64,000 nucleotides of DNA from Modestobacter marinus (GTDB lineage Bacteria; Actinomycetota; Actinomycetes; Mycobacteriales; Geodermatophilaceae), in the NCBI RefSeq assembly GCF_011758655.1, contig NZ_JAAMPA010000003.1:186001-250000 (forward strand), read 5' to 3'. The position numbers and the translations under genes were made by a program. Under the pieces are notes generated by a model that ran no database searches, was not told the origin of the DNA, and saw only the letters and a program-made list of their open reading frames with translations. Of this stretch, positions 42,707 through 52,874 are shown piece by piece (the stretch's first letter is position 1; every line of letters starts with the position of its first letter).

Positions 42707-43483
42707 TCAGGCCGGCACGGCCACCGGCTTCGCCGTCCCCTGCTCGACCCGTGCCGGGCGCCGCTGTTCGCGCAGGGCGGCGAGGGGGGCGAGCAGCAAC
42801 CCGAGGGCCACCCAGCCGGTGAGGACCCACAGCGGCCCCGCCGCTCCGGCGCCGTCGAAGAAGGCGACCGAGCGCACGGCGCTGACCGTCGCACCCGGGG
42901 GCAGCAGCTGGCCGAGGACCGACCAGCCCGCGGGCAGGGTGCGCTCGTCGCGGCCGGCAGCGGGTTGCCGAGCAGCACCATGGTGGCCGATCGGACGCCC
43001 AGGCCCGAGGTCTCCCGCCGGCGCGTACAGGCCCAGCAAGGTCCAGGCCACGGCGAGCAGCCCGAGGGCGAGCACGGCGCTGTTGGCGAGCCAGTCGCCG
43101 GCCAGGGCGCCGAGCCAGCCCTGGAACAGCCCGGCGAGGACCAGGCCCGCACCGACTGCCACGCACGCCGCGACGAGGAGGCGGGTCCGGAGGCGGGGGA
43201 GGGCTCTGCTGAGCAGCCCGGCGGTCAGCACGCCGCCCAGCCCCAGAGGAAGCGCGCCGGCGGCGAGCTCGTCGGCGATCTCGACGGCGTCTCCCGTCGT
43301 GCCCGGATCGGGGGTCGCGGGCGCCGTCTCCGGGTTCGGCCTGATCGGCTGGTACTGCTGGGTGGCCGCCGTGCTGCTGCGCCCGGCCGTGCCCGCTCGG
43401 GACGGTTCTGCGCCGAGGTCGTGATCCGGTCCAGCAAGTCGTCGGGCCGGCACCGGGCCGACGACGACGGTGGACGCCGACAA
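42707..43483 (-). pseudogene. Membrane permease (ABC-2/YhgE-like), frameshifted
   Basis: The frame contains transmembrane segments ELAAGALPLGLGGVLTAGLL, LLVAACVAVGAGLVLAGLF, LANSAVLALGLLAVAWTLLG and WVLTGWVALGLLLAPLAAL. Between ~42945 and 43040 the expected sequence (SATMVLLGNPLPAATSAP) is in another frame, with re-entry at LPAGWSVLGQLLPPGA. Two compensating indels therefore scramble about 30 residues of a conserved loop. The N-terminal ~60 residues look random, so the true start is uncertain. Transport substrate unknown. Confidence 0.6.
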
Positions 43484-43621
43484 CGAGTCGCTGACCGCCG
43501 CCGTCCGCCGGAGAGCCGCCCACCAGGCTGGCTACGACGGGCTGCGCGCACTGACCAGCACGGGCCGGTGCGGCGGATCCTGCCCGAGGGCTCGCGGGGC
43601 GCGGGTCGGCGGGAGTCACCA

Positions 43622-44080
43622 TCACCTCGTGTACCGCAGGGCTGGCTGCCCCACCTCCCTGGTCGGGGTCTCGGTCCTGGCGAGCAGGGCCATGGAGCCC
43701 TGGAAGAGGTGGCGGCGGTCGGAGACCTGCCATCCGTCGTGGGCCTCGACCAGCACCGAGCCGGCGAGGTGGAGCAGGGCGTCAGGAGCGGGCAGACGCC
43801 GACGACGTCGGTGTGGCGTTTGATCTCCTCGTCGAGTCGTTCCAGCGGGTTGGTACACGAGATCTCCTTCCAGGGCGCAACGGGGAAGCCGGTGAAGGCC
43901 AGCAGGTCCTCGACCGCGTCGCGCAGGATCGCGTCGGGAGGCGTTGCGCTGGGCGGTGCAGGCCTCGGTGCGCTCGCGCGGGCCGGCACCGATCACCGCG
44001 GTGATCTCCGCCTCGATCAACGCCGGGGAGATCGTGGTCACTGCCGACCGGATCCGGTCACCTGCGGTCCTCGTGTCCCT
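43622..44080 (-). pseudogene. IS256-family transposase remnant
   Basis: N-terminal piece PALIEAEITAVIGAGPRERT (mutator-type start) is followed, in changing frames, by the C-terminal block LLAFTGFPVAPWKEISCTNP, LERLDEEIKRHTDVVGV, LLHLAGSVLVEAHDGWQVSD and EVGQPALRYTR. The central catalytic region is deleted and several frameshifts are present. No terminal inverted repeats could be paired. Inactive debris near the left end of island 2. Confidence 0.8.
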
Positions 44081-44273
44081 GCGACGACGAGCAGGTCGAC
44101 CACTCACCGGGCGATGGGGCCAGGTGCCTCGACGTCCTGGTCATGGTGGCAGCGAGCGGCACTTCCCCCCGGCGCGGCCCGCTGGTGGCCCAGCGGCGGG
44201 AAGGGTGCGGCGTTCGGACGGGACGTCGGCCCCCGACGGCCTGTGAGGCGTTCATCCGTGGACACAGCCCACC

Positions 44274-45941
44274 TCACGCGGTCTCCGTGCCGTCGCGGCC
44301 TGCCCTGGGCGTGACCCTGTCCAGGAGGACGGCCGCACCGCTGTCGGCGGCCGCGTGGAACGGTCGCAGGACGACGTCCACCCCGGCGGCCTCGAGCCGC
44401 TCGGCATCGTGGTCGTTGTGCGCGGTGAGCGCGATGGCCCCGGTGTAGTCGGCCTGCTCGAGCCCGTTCAGCAGGCCCAGGTTGACCGACCGGTCGGGGA
44501 CGGTGCTGACCACCCAGGACGTGCCGTGCAGCGGCAGTGCGTCGATCAGCTCCGGTTCCTCGGCGTCGCCGTAGAGCGTCTGGGCCCCCTCCTCCCTGAT
44601 CTTCTCCAGGGCTTGGGGATCGGTGTCGACCACGAGGACGCCGACATCCCGGTCGAGCACGTGGCGCACCAGTCGACTGCCGTAGCGGCCGGCTCCGACG
44701 ACGATGATGTCGACGGTGGACCCGGCTGCGCCTCCTTCGTCGTCCGCATGCCGTGGCCGGGTCCGCTCGAACACCGACAGCAGCGGTGCGAGCCGGGCGA
44801 AGAGCGGCGCCGAGTACAGGATCATGTAGGTCGACAGGGCGATCGTGACGATCCCGACCGCGGTGATCAGTCCGACGGTGTCCGCGGCGATGTGGCCGAG
44901 GCTGAGGCCGAGGGCCGCCAGGACCAGGGAGAACTCGCTGATCTGCGCGACGGTCAGTCCGGCCAGGAAGCTGGTCCGCTTCCGGTAGCCCATCAGTCCC
45001 ATGATCACCAGGACGATCAACGGGTTGCCGATCAGCACGAACAGCGACAGCACCGTGGCGGCCACCAGTTGGCTGGCGGCGTCGGAGAAGTCCAGCCAGG
45101 ACCCGAGGTCGATGAAGAAGAACAGCAGCAGGAAGTCCCGGAGGCTGATCAGCCGCGATCCGATCGCCTCCCGGTAGGGGGTGGCGGCGAGGGAGATGCC
45201 GCTGAGGAAGGCCCCGACCTCGATGCTGAAGCCCAGGCGGTCGCCGAGGCCGGCCAGCGCGATTCCCCAGGCGAGGGCGAAGAGGACCAGCAGCTCCTTC
45301 GATCGGGCCATCCAGCCCAACGCCGGCCGGAGCAGGTACCGCATGGCCAGGAGGACGCCACCGACGAACAGTGCACCCTTGGCCAGAGCCAGCGCCAGGT
45401 CGGCGACCAGGTCGTCGCCCTGCCCGGCGGCGCCGACAGCGGTCAACAGGATCATCACGAGGACGACGACGATGTCCTGGACGATGAGGAAACCGACGGC
45501 GATGCGGCCGTGCAGCTGGTCGATCTCGCGTTTGTCGGACAGCAGCTTGACGATGATGATCGTGCTGGAGAACGTCAGCGCGACGGCGACGTAGATGGCC
45601 TCGACCGGGGACAGCCCCAGCATCAGCCCGAGTCCGAACCCGACGATCGAGGTGAAGGCCACCTGGCCGAGCCCGGTGGCGACGGCGACCGGCCCGGTGG
45701 TGCGGATGAGGTGCGGGTCGAGCTTGAGCCCCACCAGGAACAACAGCAGGGCGATGCCCAGCTCGGCCAGCAACGCGACCTGGTCGTTGCCCTGCACCCA
45801 CCCCAGTCCGACCGGGCCGACGAGGATGCCCACGGCGATGAAGCTGATGATCAGCGGCTGGCAGAGCTTGACCGCGGCCGCGGCGACCACTGCGGCCACC
45901 GCCAGGAGTGCGGCGATGACCTGGAACTCCTGTTCGAACAC
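44274..45941 (-). CDS. CPA2 cation:proton antiporter with TrkA-N domain (KefB/KhtU-like)
   Basis: A 555-aa membrane protein. Residues ~1-380 hold about 12 transmembrane helices of the Na/H-exchanger fold (LIISFIAVGILVGPVGLGWV, ELGIALLLFLVGLKLD, VALTFSSTIIIVKLLSDKR, GFLIVQDIVVVLVMILL). Residues ~410-530 are a Rossmann TrkA-N domain (VDIIVVGAGRYGSRLVRHVL, DTDPQALEKIREEGAQTLYG) that binds nucleotide and gates the pore. GTG 45941 has GAGGAGG about 5 nt upstream. The regulatory subunit gene lies just upstream, as in khtTU; K+ efflux is the likely role. Confidence 0.92.
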   Translation of the reverse strand: MFEQEFQVIAALLAVAAVVAAAAVKLCQPLIISFIAVGILVGPVGLGWVQGNDQVALLAELGIALLLFLVGLKLDPHLIRTTGPVAVATGLGQVAFTSIVGFGLGLMLGLSPVEAIYVAVALTFSSTIIIVKLLSDKREIDQLHGRIAVGFLIVQDIVVVLVMILLTAVGAAGQGDDLVADLALALAKGALFVGGVLLAMRYLLRPALGWMARSKELLVLFALAWGIALAGLGDRLGFSIEVGAFLSGISLAATPYREAIGSRLISLRDFLLLFFFIDLGSWLDFSDAASQLVAATVLSLFVLIGNPLIVLVIMGLMGYRKRTSFLAGLTVAQISEFSLVLAALGLSLGHIAADTVGLITAVGIVTIALSTYMILYSAPLFARLAPLLSVFERTRPRHADDEGGAAGSTVDIIVVGAGRYGSRLVRHVLDRDVGVLVVDTDPQALEKIREEGAQTLYGDAEEPELIDALPLHGTSWVVSTVPDRSVNLGLLNGLEQADYTGAIALTAHNDHDAERLEAAGVDVVLRPFHAAADSGAAVLLDRVTPRAGRDGTETA

Positions 45942-46040
45942 GGTGCCTCCTCGGCCGACCGACCGTCGCTGGTGGGCGGGGTCAACGGCCCCGGCGGCCG
46001 ACGGGGACGGTGTCCGTGCGACGCCTGCGGTCGCCGCTGC

Positions 46041-46535
46041 TCACACGGCGTCCCGGAGCTGGTGCAGGCGGCTGCGGCGGGCGGCGACGACGAGCTTGTC
46101 GCCGGCCCGGACGCTTCGGCCGTCGTCGTTCTCGACCAGTTGCGGGGTCGCATCGCAGATCACGCCGAGCAACGCTGCGTCCGGGCCGAGCCGCCTCACG
46201 ATGTCGTCGGGAGCCAGGCCCAGTGCCGGTGAGCCGCCGGCGATGGCCACTGTCTCGACGACGACCTCCGCCTGGTCCGGCGTCGTCGTAGGAGCGGCCT
46301 CACTGGTCTCGAGGGTGAAACGTGCCCCGGTGAGCAGCGCCGCCAGCACGGACGTGTGCTCGGCAGGCAGTCGGACGGTCGTGAGCGGTTCGTCCAGCCG
46401 GGGGTCGACGAGGACGAGGTGCGTGGGACCTCGGTCCTCCACGACCACCACGACCCGTCTGCCCCGGTCCGCCGGAAGGCTGTAGCGCCAGCCGATCCCC
46501 GGAAGCCGCTCAGCGTGCACGCGTACGTCGGTCAT
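46041..46535 (-). CDS. Antiporter regulatory subunit with TrkA-C domain (KhtT/AmhM-like)
   Basis: A 164-aa soluble protein. The N-terminal half (RVHAERLPGIGWRYSLPADR, VVVVVEDRGPTHLVLVD) is the KhtT-type domain. The C-terminal half is a TrkA-C/RCK_C ligand-binding domain (AIAGGSPALGLAPDDIVRRL, VRAGDKLVVAARRSRLHQLR). GGGAGG lies 4 nt before ATG 46535. It overlaps the 3' end of the ATPase gene by 26 nt and precedes the antiporter by 99 nt, forming a three-gene unit. It should control the antiporter in response to nucleotide or pH. Confidence 0.88.
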   Translation of the reverse strand: MTDVRVHAERLPGIGWRYSLPADRGRRVVVVVEDRGPTHLVLVDPRLDEPLTTVRLPAEHTSVLAALLTGARFTLETSEAAPTTTPDQAEVVVETVAIAGGSPALGLAPDDIVRRLGPDAALLGVICDATPQLVENDDGRSVRAGDKLVVAARRSRLHQLRDAV

Positions 46536-49311
46536 GGCGCCTCCCTGGGTCAACCGGCGTCGGAGGGCGGCGCGGACGGGTGGGCGCCGCCCGCCGCGCG
46601 TGCCGCGGATGGCGCAGCCACTTCTCGACCTCGACGACGGTGAAGACGACGACGCCGAGGCCGGTGATCCCCAGCCACCACGCCGGGTGGATCGGCGCGC
46701 TGTGGAACAGGTCGTTCATCCACGGCGCGTAGGTGAACAGCAGTTGCAGGCCCAGCATCGCCGTGAGACCGGCCGGCACCCAGCGGTTGCTGAACAGCCC
46801 GACCCGCCACATGGGTCGCTCCAGCGACCGGCAGTTGAGCAGGTAGGCGACCTGGACGACGACGAACACGTTGACCGCGACGGTCCGGGCGACCGCCACC
46901 GGCTCGTCCTGGCCGAGCGCCCACTCGAACAACCCGAAGGCCCCGAACAGCATGAGAGCGGAGACCAGCGCGATCCGGCCGGCGAGCGAGCGGGTGAGCA
47001 GCGGGCGTGACGACGGCACCGGTGGTCGGCGCATGACGTCGGCCTCGGGCGGCTCGAAGGCCAGCACCAGGCCCAGTGCCACGGCGGTGGTCATGTTCAC
47101 CCACAGCACCTGGACCGGGAGGATCGGCAGCGTGGTGGCCAGCGCGATGGCCGCCAGGATGACCAGTCCCTGTCCGATGCTGGTGGGCAGGATGAAGGTG
47201 ATGAACTTGCGCAGGTTGTCGAAGACGCCGCGTCCCTCCTCCACGGCGGCCTCGATGGAGGCGAAGTCGTCGTCGGTGAGGACCATGTCGGCGGCCTCCT
47301 TGGCCACCTCGGTCCCGCCCTCTCCCATCGCCACGCCGATGTCCGCCCGCCGCAGGGCGGGGGCGTCGTTGACCCCGTCGCCGGTCATCGCCACCACGTG
47401 GCCGGCGGCCTGCAGACTGCGCACCAGGCGCAGCTTCTGCTCCGGGCTCACCCGGGCGAACACCGCCGTGCCGGCCACCAGCTCGGGCAGGTCCTCGTCC
47501 GGGCAGGCCGCCAGGTCGGTCCCCGTGACCACCGTCGGCACACCGCCGTGCCCGAGGGCGAAGCGCTCTGCGATGGCGCGGGCGGTGCCGGCGTGGTCAC
47601 CGGTGATCATCTTGACCTCGATGCCGGCGTCCCGGCACGCGGACACTGCGGTGAGCGCCTCCGGTCGCGGCGGGTCGAACATGGCCTGCAGGCCCAGCAG
47701 GGTGACCCGGCCGTCGATCAGCCCCTCGGTGAGCGCGGTCGTGCTCGCCGGCATCTCGGCCCGGCCGAACGCCAGCACCCGCAGTGCCCGCCCGGCCAGC
47801 TCGTCCGCGCGGGCATGCCCCGCGTCGGTGTCGATGGCGGTCACCGTGCCGTCGCGGTCGAGCTCGTGTGTGGCCATGTCCAGCAGCCGTTCGACCGCCC
47901 CCTTGATGTAGACGACGACCCGCCCGGACTCGTCCCGGTGCAGAGTGGCCATGTACCGGCGCTCGGAGTCGAAGGGCACCGCGTCCAGGCGGGGCAGCCG
48001 CCTCCTCAGCTGGTCGGGGTCGAGGCCGGCCTTCTCCGCCGCCACGAGCAGAGCTGCCTCGGTGGGGTCGCCGGCCACCTCCCGCCGCCCGGCAGTCTCG
48101 GTCAGGTGGGTGTCGTTGCACAGCGCTCCCGCGACCAGGCACTCCCGCAACGCCGGGTGCCGCGCGAGATCGGCGGGGTCGTCGTCGTCGAGGACCTGGC
48201 CCTCGGAGGCGTAGCCGGTGCCGGTGACCGGGTGGCTCCGCCCGCCGGCCACGATGGTGGTGACCGTCATCGCGTTGGCCGTCAGTGTCCCGGTCTTGTC
48301 GGTGCAGATCACCGTGGTGCTGCCCAGGGTCTCCACCGCAGGCAGCCGGCGGATGATCGCCCGCCGGCGCGCCATCCGCGCCACCCCGATCGCCAGGGTG
48401 ATCGTCACCACCGCGGGCAGTCCCTCGGGGATGGCGCCGACGGCCAGCGCGACCGCCGCGGTCAGCATCTCGTCGACCGGCTCACCTCGCACGGTCCCCA
48501 GTGCGAAGGCCAGCGCCGCGAGCCCCAGGATGATCACCGTCAACACCCGGCTGAACCGGCCGATCTTGCGGGTCAGCGGGGTCTGCAGCACCTCCGCCTC
48601 ACCGACGAGGCGGTGGATGCGCCCGATCTCGGTGTCGGCACCCGTGGCCACCACGATCCCGTGACCACGCCCGCGGGTGACCAGGCCACCCGAGTACGCC
48701 ATGTTGGCCCGATCGGCCAGCGCGGTCTCGGCCGGCAGCGCCATGGGGACCTTCTCCACCGGCACCGACTCCCCGGTAAGGGCCGACTCGTCGATCTGCA
48801 GCTCGTGTGCGGTGACGAACCGCAGATCCGCGGGCACCCGGTCCCCGGTCTCCAGGACCACCAGGTCCCCGGGGACGAGGTCCTCGGAGGTGATCCGGCG
48901 CCGCACGCCGTCCCGGACGACCGTGGCCTGGGTGCGCACCATCGCCATCAGGGCGTTCAGCGCCTGCTCCGCACGCGTCTCCTGCACGAAGCCGATCCCC
49001 GCGTTGATCAGCACCACGGCGAGGATGACGCCGGCGTCGACCACCTCTCCCAGGAGCAGCGTCGCCACCGCGGCAGCCAGCAGCACGTAGATCAGCGGAT
49101 GGTGGAACTGCACGAGGAAGCGGACCAGTGGACCCCGGCGGTCGACCGGTGGGAGCGCGTTCGGGCCTTCCAGCTCCAGCCGCAGCGCGGCCTCGTCGAG
49201 GCCCAGACCGCGCTCGTGGTCGGTCTCGAGCAGCAGCACCACCTCGTGCACCGGCAGCTCGTGGTGATCGCCGCGCGGAGGTGGGTGGAGCGTCCGGTCC
49301 GGCGAGGCCAT
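46510..49311 (-). CDS. P2-type cation-transporting ATPase
   Basis: A 933-aa membrane pump. N-terminal cation-ATPase domain (HEVVLLLETDHERGLGLDEA), actuator loop DESALTGESVPVEK, phosphorylation motif ICTDKTGTLTANAMTV, nucleotide domain with KGAVERLL, hinge MTGDGVNDAPALRRADIGVA and about 10 transmembrane helices, including VGAIPEGLPAVVTITLAIGV with the PEGL motif of Ca/Na-K-type pumps. Length and motifs match PMR1/SERCA-like bacterial P2 ATPases (Ca2+, Mn2+, Na+ or K+; not decided). It is first in the operon with the KhtT- and KefB-like genes, which points to ion homeostasis. The C-terminal ~30 residues are Arg-rich. Confidence 0.92.
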   Translation of the reverse strand: MASPDRTLHPPPRGDHHELPVHEVVLLLETDHERGLGLDEAALRLELEGPNALPPVDRRGPLVRFLVQFHHPLIYVLLAAAVATLLLGEVVDAGVILAVVLINAGIGFVQETRAEQALNALMAMVRTQATVVRDGVRRRITSEDLVPGDLVVLETGDRVPADLRFVTAHELQIDESALTGESVPVEKVPMALPAETALADRANMAYSGGLVTRGRGHGIVVATGADTEIGRIHRLVGEAEVLQTPLTRKIGRFSRVLTVIILGLAALAFALGTVRGEPVDEMLTAAVALAVGAIPEGLPAVVTITLAIGVARMARRRAIIRRLPAVETLGSTTVICTDKTGTLTANAMTVTTIVAGGRSHPVTGTGYASEGQVLDDDDPADLARHPALRECLVAGALCNDTHLTETAGRREVAGDPTEAALLVAAEKAGLDPDQLRRRLPRLDAVPFDSERRYMATLHRDESGRVVVYIKGAVERLLDMATHELDRDGTVTAIDTDAGHARADELAGRALRVLAFGRAEMPASTTALTEGLIDGRVTLLGLQAMFDPPRPEALTAVSACRDAGIEVKMITGDHAGTARAIAERFALGHGGVPTVVTGTDLAACPDEDLPELVAGTAVFARVSPEQKLRLVRSLQAAGHVVAMTGDGVNDAPALRRADIGVAMGEGGTEVAKEAADMVLTDDDFASIEAAVEEGRGVFDNLRKFITFILPTSIGQGLVILAAIALATTLPILPVQVLWVNMTTAVALGLVLAFEPPEADVMRRPPVPSSRPLLTRSLAGRIALVSALMLFGAFGLFEWALGQDEPVAVARTVAVNVFVVVQVAYLLNCRSLERPMWRVGLFSNRWVPAGLTAMLGLQLLFTYAPWMNDLFHSAPIHPAWWLGITGLGVVVFTVVEVEKWLRHPRHARRAAPTRPRRPPTPVDPGRRHDRRTRAR

Positions 49312-49550
49312 GCCTCAGCCTCGTCGGCATCCGCTGCGGCGGGGCAGGGACCTTCGTCCAGATCGTCGGGACCAAGCGCATGGCCTTCCGATCGTCAGCC
49401 CGGTCGTCGGCACCAGGTCCAGAGATCAACGTCCCCCTCCCGGAGGGCAAGGAGTCCGGCTACGCCGGCGCGGAGCTCCGGTACTCGGACGGGCGCACCG
49501 AGATCCTCGGCTGCCCGCCGGTGGGCCACCTCGACCTCCGCTCCCCGTGC

Positions 49551-52508
49551 TCAGCCGGCCGAGGTGGCCCCAGCCGCCAGTTGATAGGCCGCGACGGCGG
49601 CCCCGAGCTCCACCAGTGCCTGCCCCAGCTCGGTGAGATCACCCGACCGTTGCGCGTCAGCCACCCGGTCGAGGGCGGTGTCGATGTCGGTCACCGCCTG
49701 GGTCAGTCGCGCATCGGTGGGACCTCCGCCGTCTGCCGTCGCGGAGGCGGCTCCGGGTGGTGGTGTCGGCTCGGGGCCGCCGCCGGGTGGTGGTGTCGAC
49801 ACGGGCCCGCCGTCGGGTGGCGGGGGCTCGGCGGCCGTCGTCGGCTCGCCCGCTCCCGCACCGAACACCTGGTCCAGGGCCTGGTCCAGGGTGTCGGCGT
49901 AGCCGATCCGGTCCGCGTAGTTGACCAGCACCTTCTGCAGCAGCGGGAATCCGCCGTCGTTCGTGCCACGTACGTAGAGCGGGGTGACGTACAGCAGGCC
50001 GGCGTCGCCGATGGGCAGGGTCAGCAGGTTCCCGAACACCGGCTCGGAGTTCTCGCTGTCGAACAGCGTGAGGTCTGGGCGCACCTGGTTGTTGGACTCG
50101 AACGCGTTCTGCACCTGCGCTGGGCCGCGGAAGGGTGTGTTCCCCGGCAGCCTCAGCACCTGGATCTCGCCGTAGGTCTCGGGATCGCTGGACGCGGAGA
50201 TGAAGGCGGAGAGGTTGTCGCGCTGGAAGGCGTTGAGCGCGCTGGTCAACTGGAACGTGGCCTCGTCGTCACCCGGCCGCTGGGCGAGGATGTAGTAGGG
50301 GGGCTGGTCCTCCTCGGTGTCCCGGGTCGGGTCGTCGGGGATCTGCCAGCGGTTGTTGGCGTTGTAGAAGTCCACCGGGTCGTCGACGTGGTACCGCGTC
50401 AGGATGTCCCGCTGCACCTTGAACAGGTCCTGCGGGTACCGCACGTGGGCGAGCAACGCGTCCGGGATGTCGCTCCGTTGTTGCACCACGCCCGGGAAGG
50501 CCTTCATGTGGGTCTGCAGGACCGGGTCCTGGGTGTCCCACTCGTAGAGCGTGACCGTGCCGTCGTAGGCGTCGACGGTCGCCTTGACCGAGTTGCGGAT
50601 GTAGTTGACCGTCTCGTCGGGCAGCGCGGTGGTCCCGGTGCCGGTGAGCGCGTCCTGCGCCGCCTCGCCCAGCTCGGTCTGCTCGGCGTACGGGTAGGAG
50701 TCCGACGTGGTGTAGGCGTCGACGATCCAGGTGATCCGGCCCGCGACCACGGCTGGGTAGGGGTCGCCGTCGACCTCGAGAAAGGGTGCGACCTTCTCGA
50801 CCCGTTCGCGTGGATCGCGGACGTAGAGCACCCGCGACTCCTCGTTGACCGCGTTCGACAGCAGGAAGTTGTGCTCTCGGTGGTGGATCGCGAAGACCAG
50901 CTACCGGAAGAAGCTGCCCACCGCGACGCCGCCCTCGCCGTCGTAGGTGTTGTTGATCTGCCTGTCGTCCGAGCCCCCCTCGGGCCGGTCGAACTCCCGC
51001 GGTGCGGCCCCCTGTGGCGCACCGACGACCGAGTAGTCCTCGATGAGCTCGCCGTAGTAGATGCGACTCTGGTCCACCTCGATGTCACCTCGCACCGGCA
51101 GGTCGCCGGTGGTGAAGTTGGGCTCGCCGCCCTCCGTGCCGGCGACCACCTGGTTCGCGGGTGCGGCCACGAAGCCGTTGCCGTGGGTGAAGACCGTGTG
51201 CCGGTTGATCCAGGTGCGCTGGTTCTCCGACAGCCCGGCGCTGTTGAGCTCGCGCAGCGCCACGACGTAGTCCCGGATCTCCCCGTCGATGGTGTACCGG
51301 TCGATGTCGAGCTTCTCGGGGAAGCCGTAGACGTTGCGGATCTGCTGGCGTGCGGTGAAGGTGTCGGTCAGGACGTTGGGGTCCAGCAGGCGGGCGTTGG
51401 GGATGGTCTCGGCGTCGTCGCGGAGCTCCGCCAGGGCGACCTCGGGATCGACGTCGCCCGTGGTCTCCTGGGCGTAGTCGACGTACTCCACACCGGCGAG
51501 CCCGTAGGCCTGACGGGTCATCTCGATGGCCCGCTCGATGTAGGGCGCCTCCTTCTCGTCGGCGCTCGGGCGGACGACGAACTGCTGGACGATCGCGGGG
51601 TAGGCCACGCTGATGACCGAGCTGGCGACCAGCAGGAGCACGAGCGAGACGGCCGGCAGCACGATGTTGCGGACGACGATGCCGGCCAAGAAGGCCAGCG
51701 CGCACACCGCGGCGGCGAAGACGAGGATCGTCTTGGGCACCAGCAGGGCGTTGACGTCGGTGTAGCCGGCCCCGGTGAACACCTCGCCGCGGTCGCTGTA
51801 GACCAGCCCGTAGCGGTCGAACCAGTAGGCAACCGACTTCAGCGCGACGAACAGACCCAGCAGCACCGACAGCTGCACCTGGGCAGCGCCGGAGAGCTTC
51901 GGGCCCGGGGTCTGCAGCCGCAGCCCGCCGAACACGTAGTGGGTGAGGACCGCACCGATCAGCGCCAGCAGCGCGATCGCGAAGCCGGCGCCCAGCAGCA
52001 ACCGGTAGAAGGGGTACTCGAAGACGAAGAAGGCCAGGTCGATCTCAAACAGTGGATCGACCTGGCCGAACGCCGTGGAGTTGCGGAACAGGAGCCAGGT
52101 CTCCCAGTTGCGCTGCGCGGCGAAGCCGGCGAGCAGGCCGAGCACCACACCGATCGCGGCCAGCGCCAGATGGCGGCGCGGCTCGATCGACTGGCGGTAG
52201 CGCTCCAGGTTCTGCTGCTCCAGGGACATGGGCCGGAACGCCGGGCGGGATCGGTAGGCCAGGTACATCGACAAGGCCACCAGGCCGCCGGTGGCCACCC
52301 CGGCCACGGCGAACAGCAACAGGCGCGTCTGCAGTTCGGTCCAGAAGACCTCGGTGTACCCGGTCTCGTCGAACCAGGCGTGGTCGACGTAGACGTCGAT
52401 CAGTGTGCTGATGGCCGCGAAAGAGACCAGCAGCACGGCGATGGCCCCGCTGACCAGCTTCGCGCGACGGGAGAGGACAGGCACCGGCGCGGGGGGGCGC
52501 ATGGCCAC
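49551..52508 (-). pseudogene. UPF0182 (COG1615) membrane protein with one in-frame amber codon
   Basis: Full frame of about 985 codons: ~7 transmembrane helices in the first 330 residues (AIAVLLVSFAAISTLIDVYV, LLLFAVAGVATGGLVALSMY, YRLLLGAGFAIALLALIGAV), a large extracytoplasmic domain and a Pro/Gly-rich acidic linker near the C-terminus. After GGVAVGSFFR a TAG (50901-50903) stands where relatives have Lys or a similar residue. The same frame then continues LVFAIHHREHNFLLSNAVNE, ESRVLYVRDPRERV to the normal end. GTG 52508 has GGAGG 8 nt upstream. Without readthrough the product stops at ~535 aa. Confidence 0.85.
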
Positions 52509-52517
52509 GGGGACCAC

Positions 52518-52874
52518 CTCCGGCTACGGCACGGTCACGGTCGTCGTCCTGGGGCACCGGCGGGCCGTTCGCCGGAGGATCTCGCTGGTCTCCTCCTCGA
52601 CAGGGACAGGGCGGCCACGGCTCCGCCCGTCAGCCACCGCCCCGCCGTCGGGGCGGTCGTGTCGAGGACCGGGGCGGGAAGGGTGCGTGGACGGTGCCTG
52701 CTCGACCCGGGCACACCGGGAGGGAGTCCTGCTGAGACACCGGCTCCCACACATCGCCACCTCCCGCGCGTTCGTCGCGGAAGCGGTCTGGTCCACCGTC
52801 TCGGGCGGCGACCCCGGGCGGGTGCCGGGATGACGGGATCGCCCTGCGGACCACTCCCCGGTTCCGGTGTCAGT
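52518..52874. other. Non-coding gap
   Basis: 357 nt between the acyltransferase stop and the UPF0182 start region, both genes on the minus strand. It must hold the UPF0182 promoter; I see no supported gene, repeat or strong hairpin. Confidence 0.35.

Noticed and set aside
49312-49550. Short plus-strand frame (MAFRSSARSS..., GAELRYSDGRTEI) between the ATPase and UPF0182 genes
   Set aside because: It has no ribosome binding site or recognisable family, and only a weak coding signal; possibly a fragment but not supportable.
18502-50903. Amber codon reassignment, suggested by in-frame TAGs in the PIN, module-A and UPF0182 genes
   Set aside because: clpX, the lipoprotein at 35346-37148 and IS orfA all end in TAG, and no suppressor tRNA is visible; ordinary nonsense mutations explain the data.
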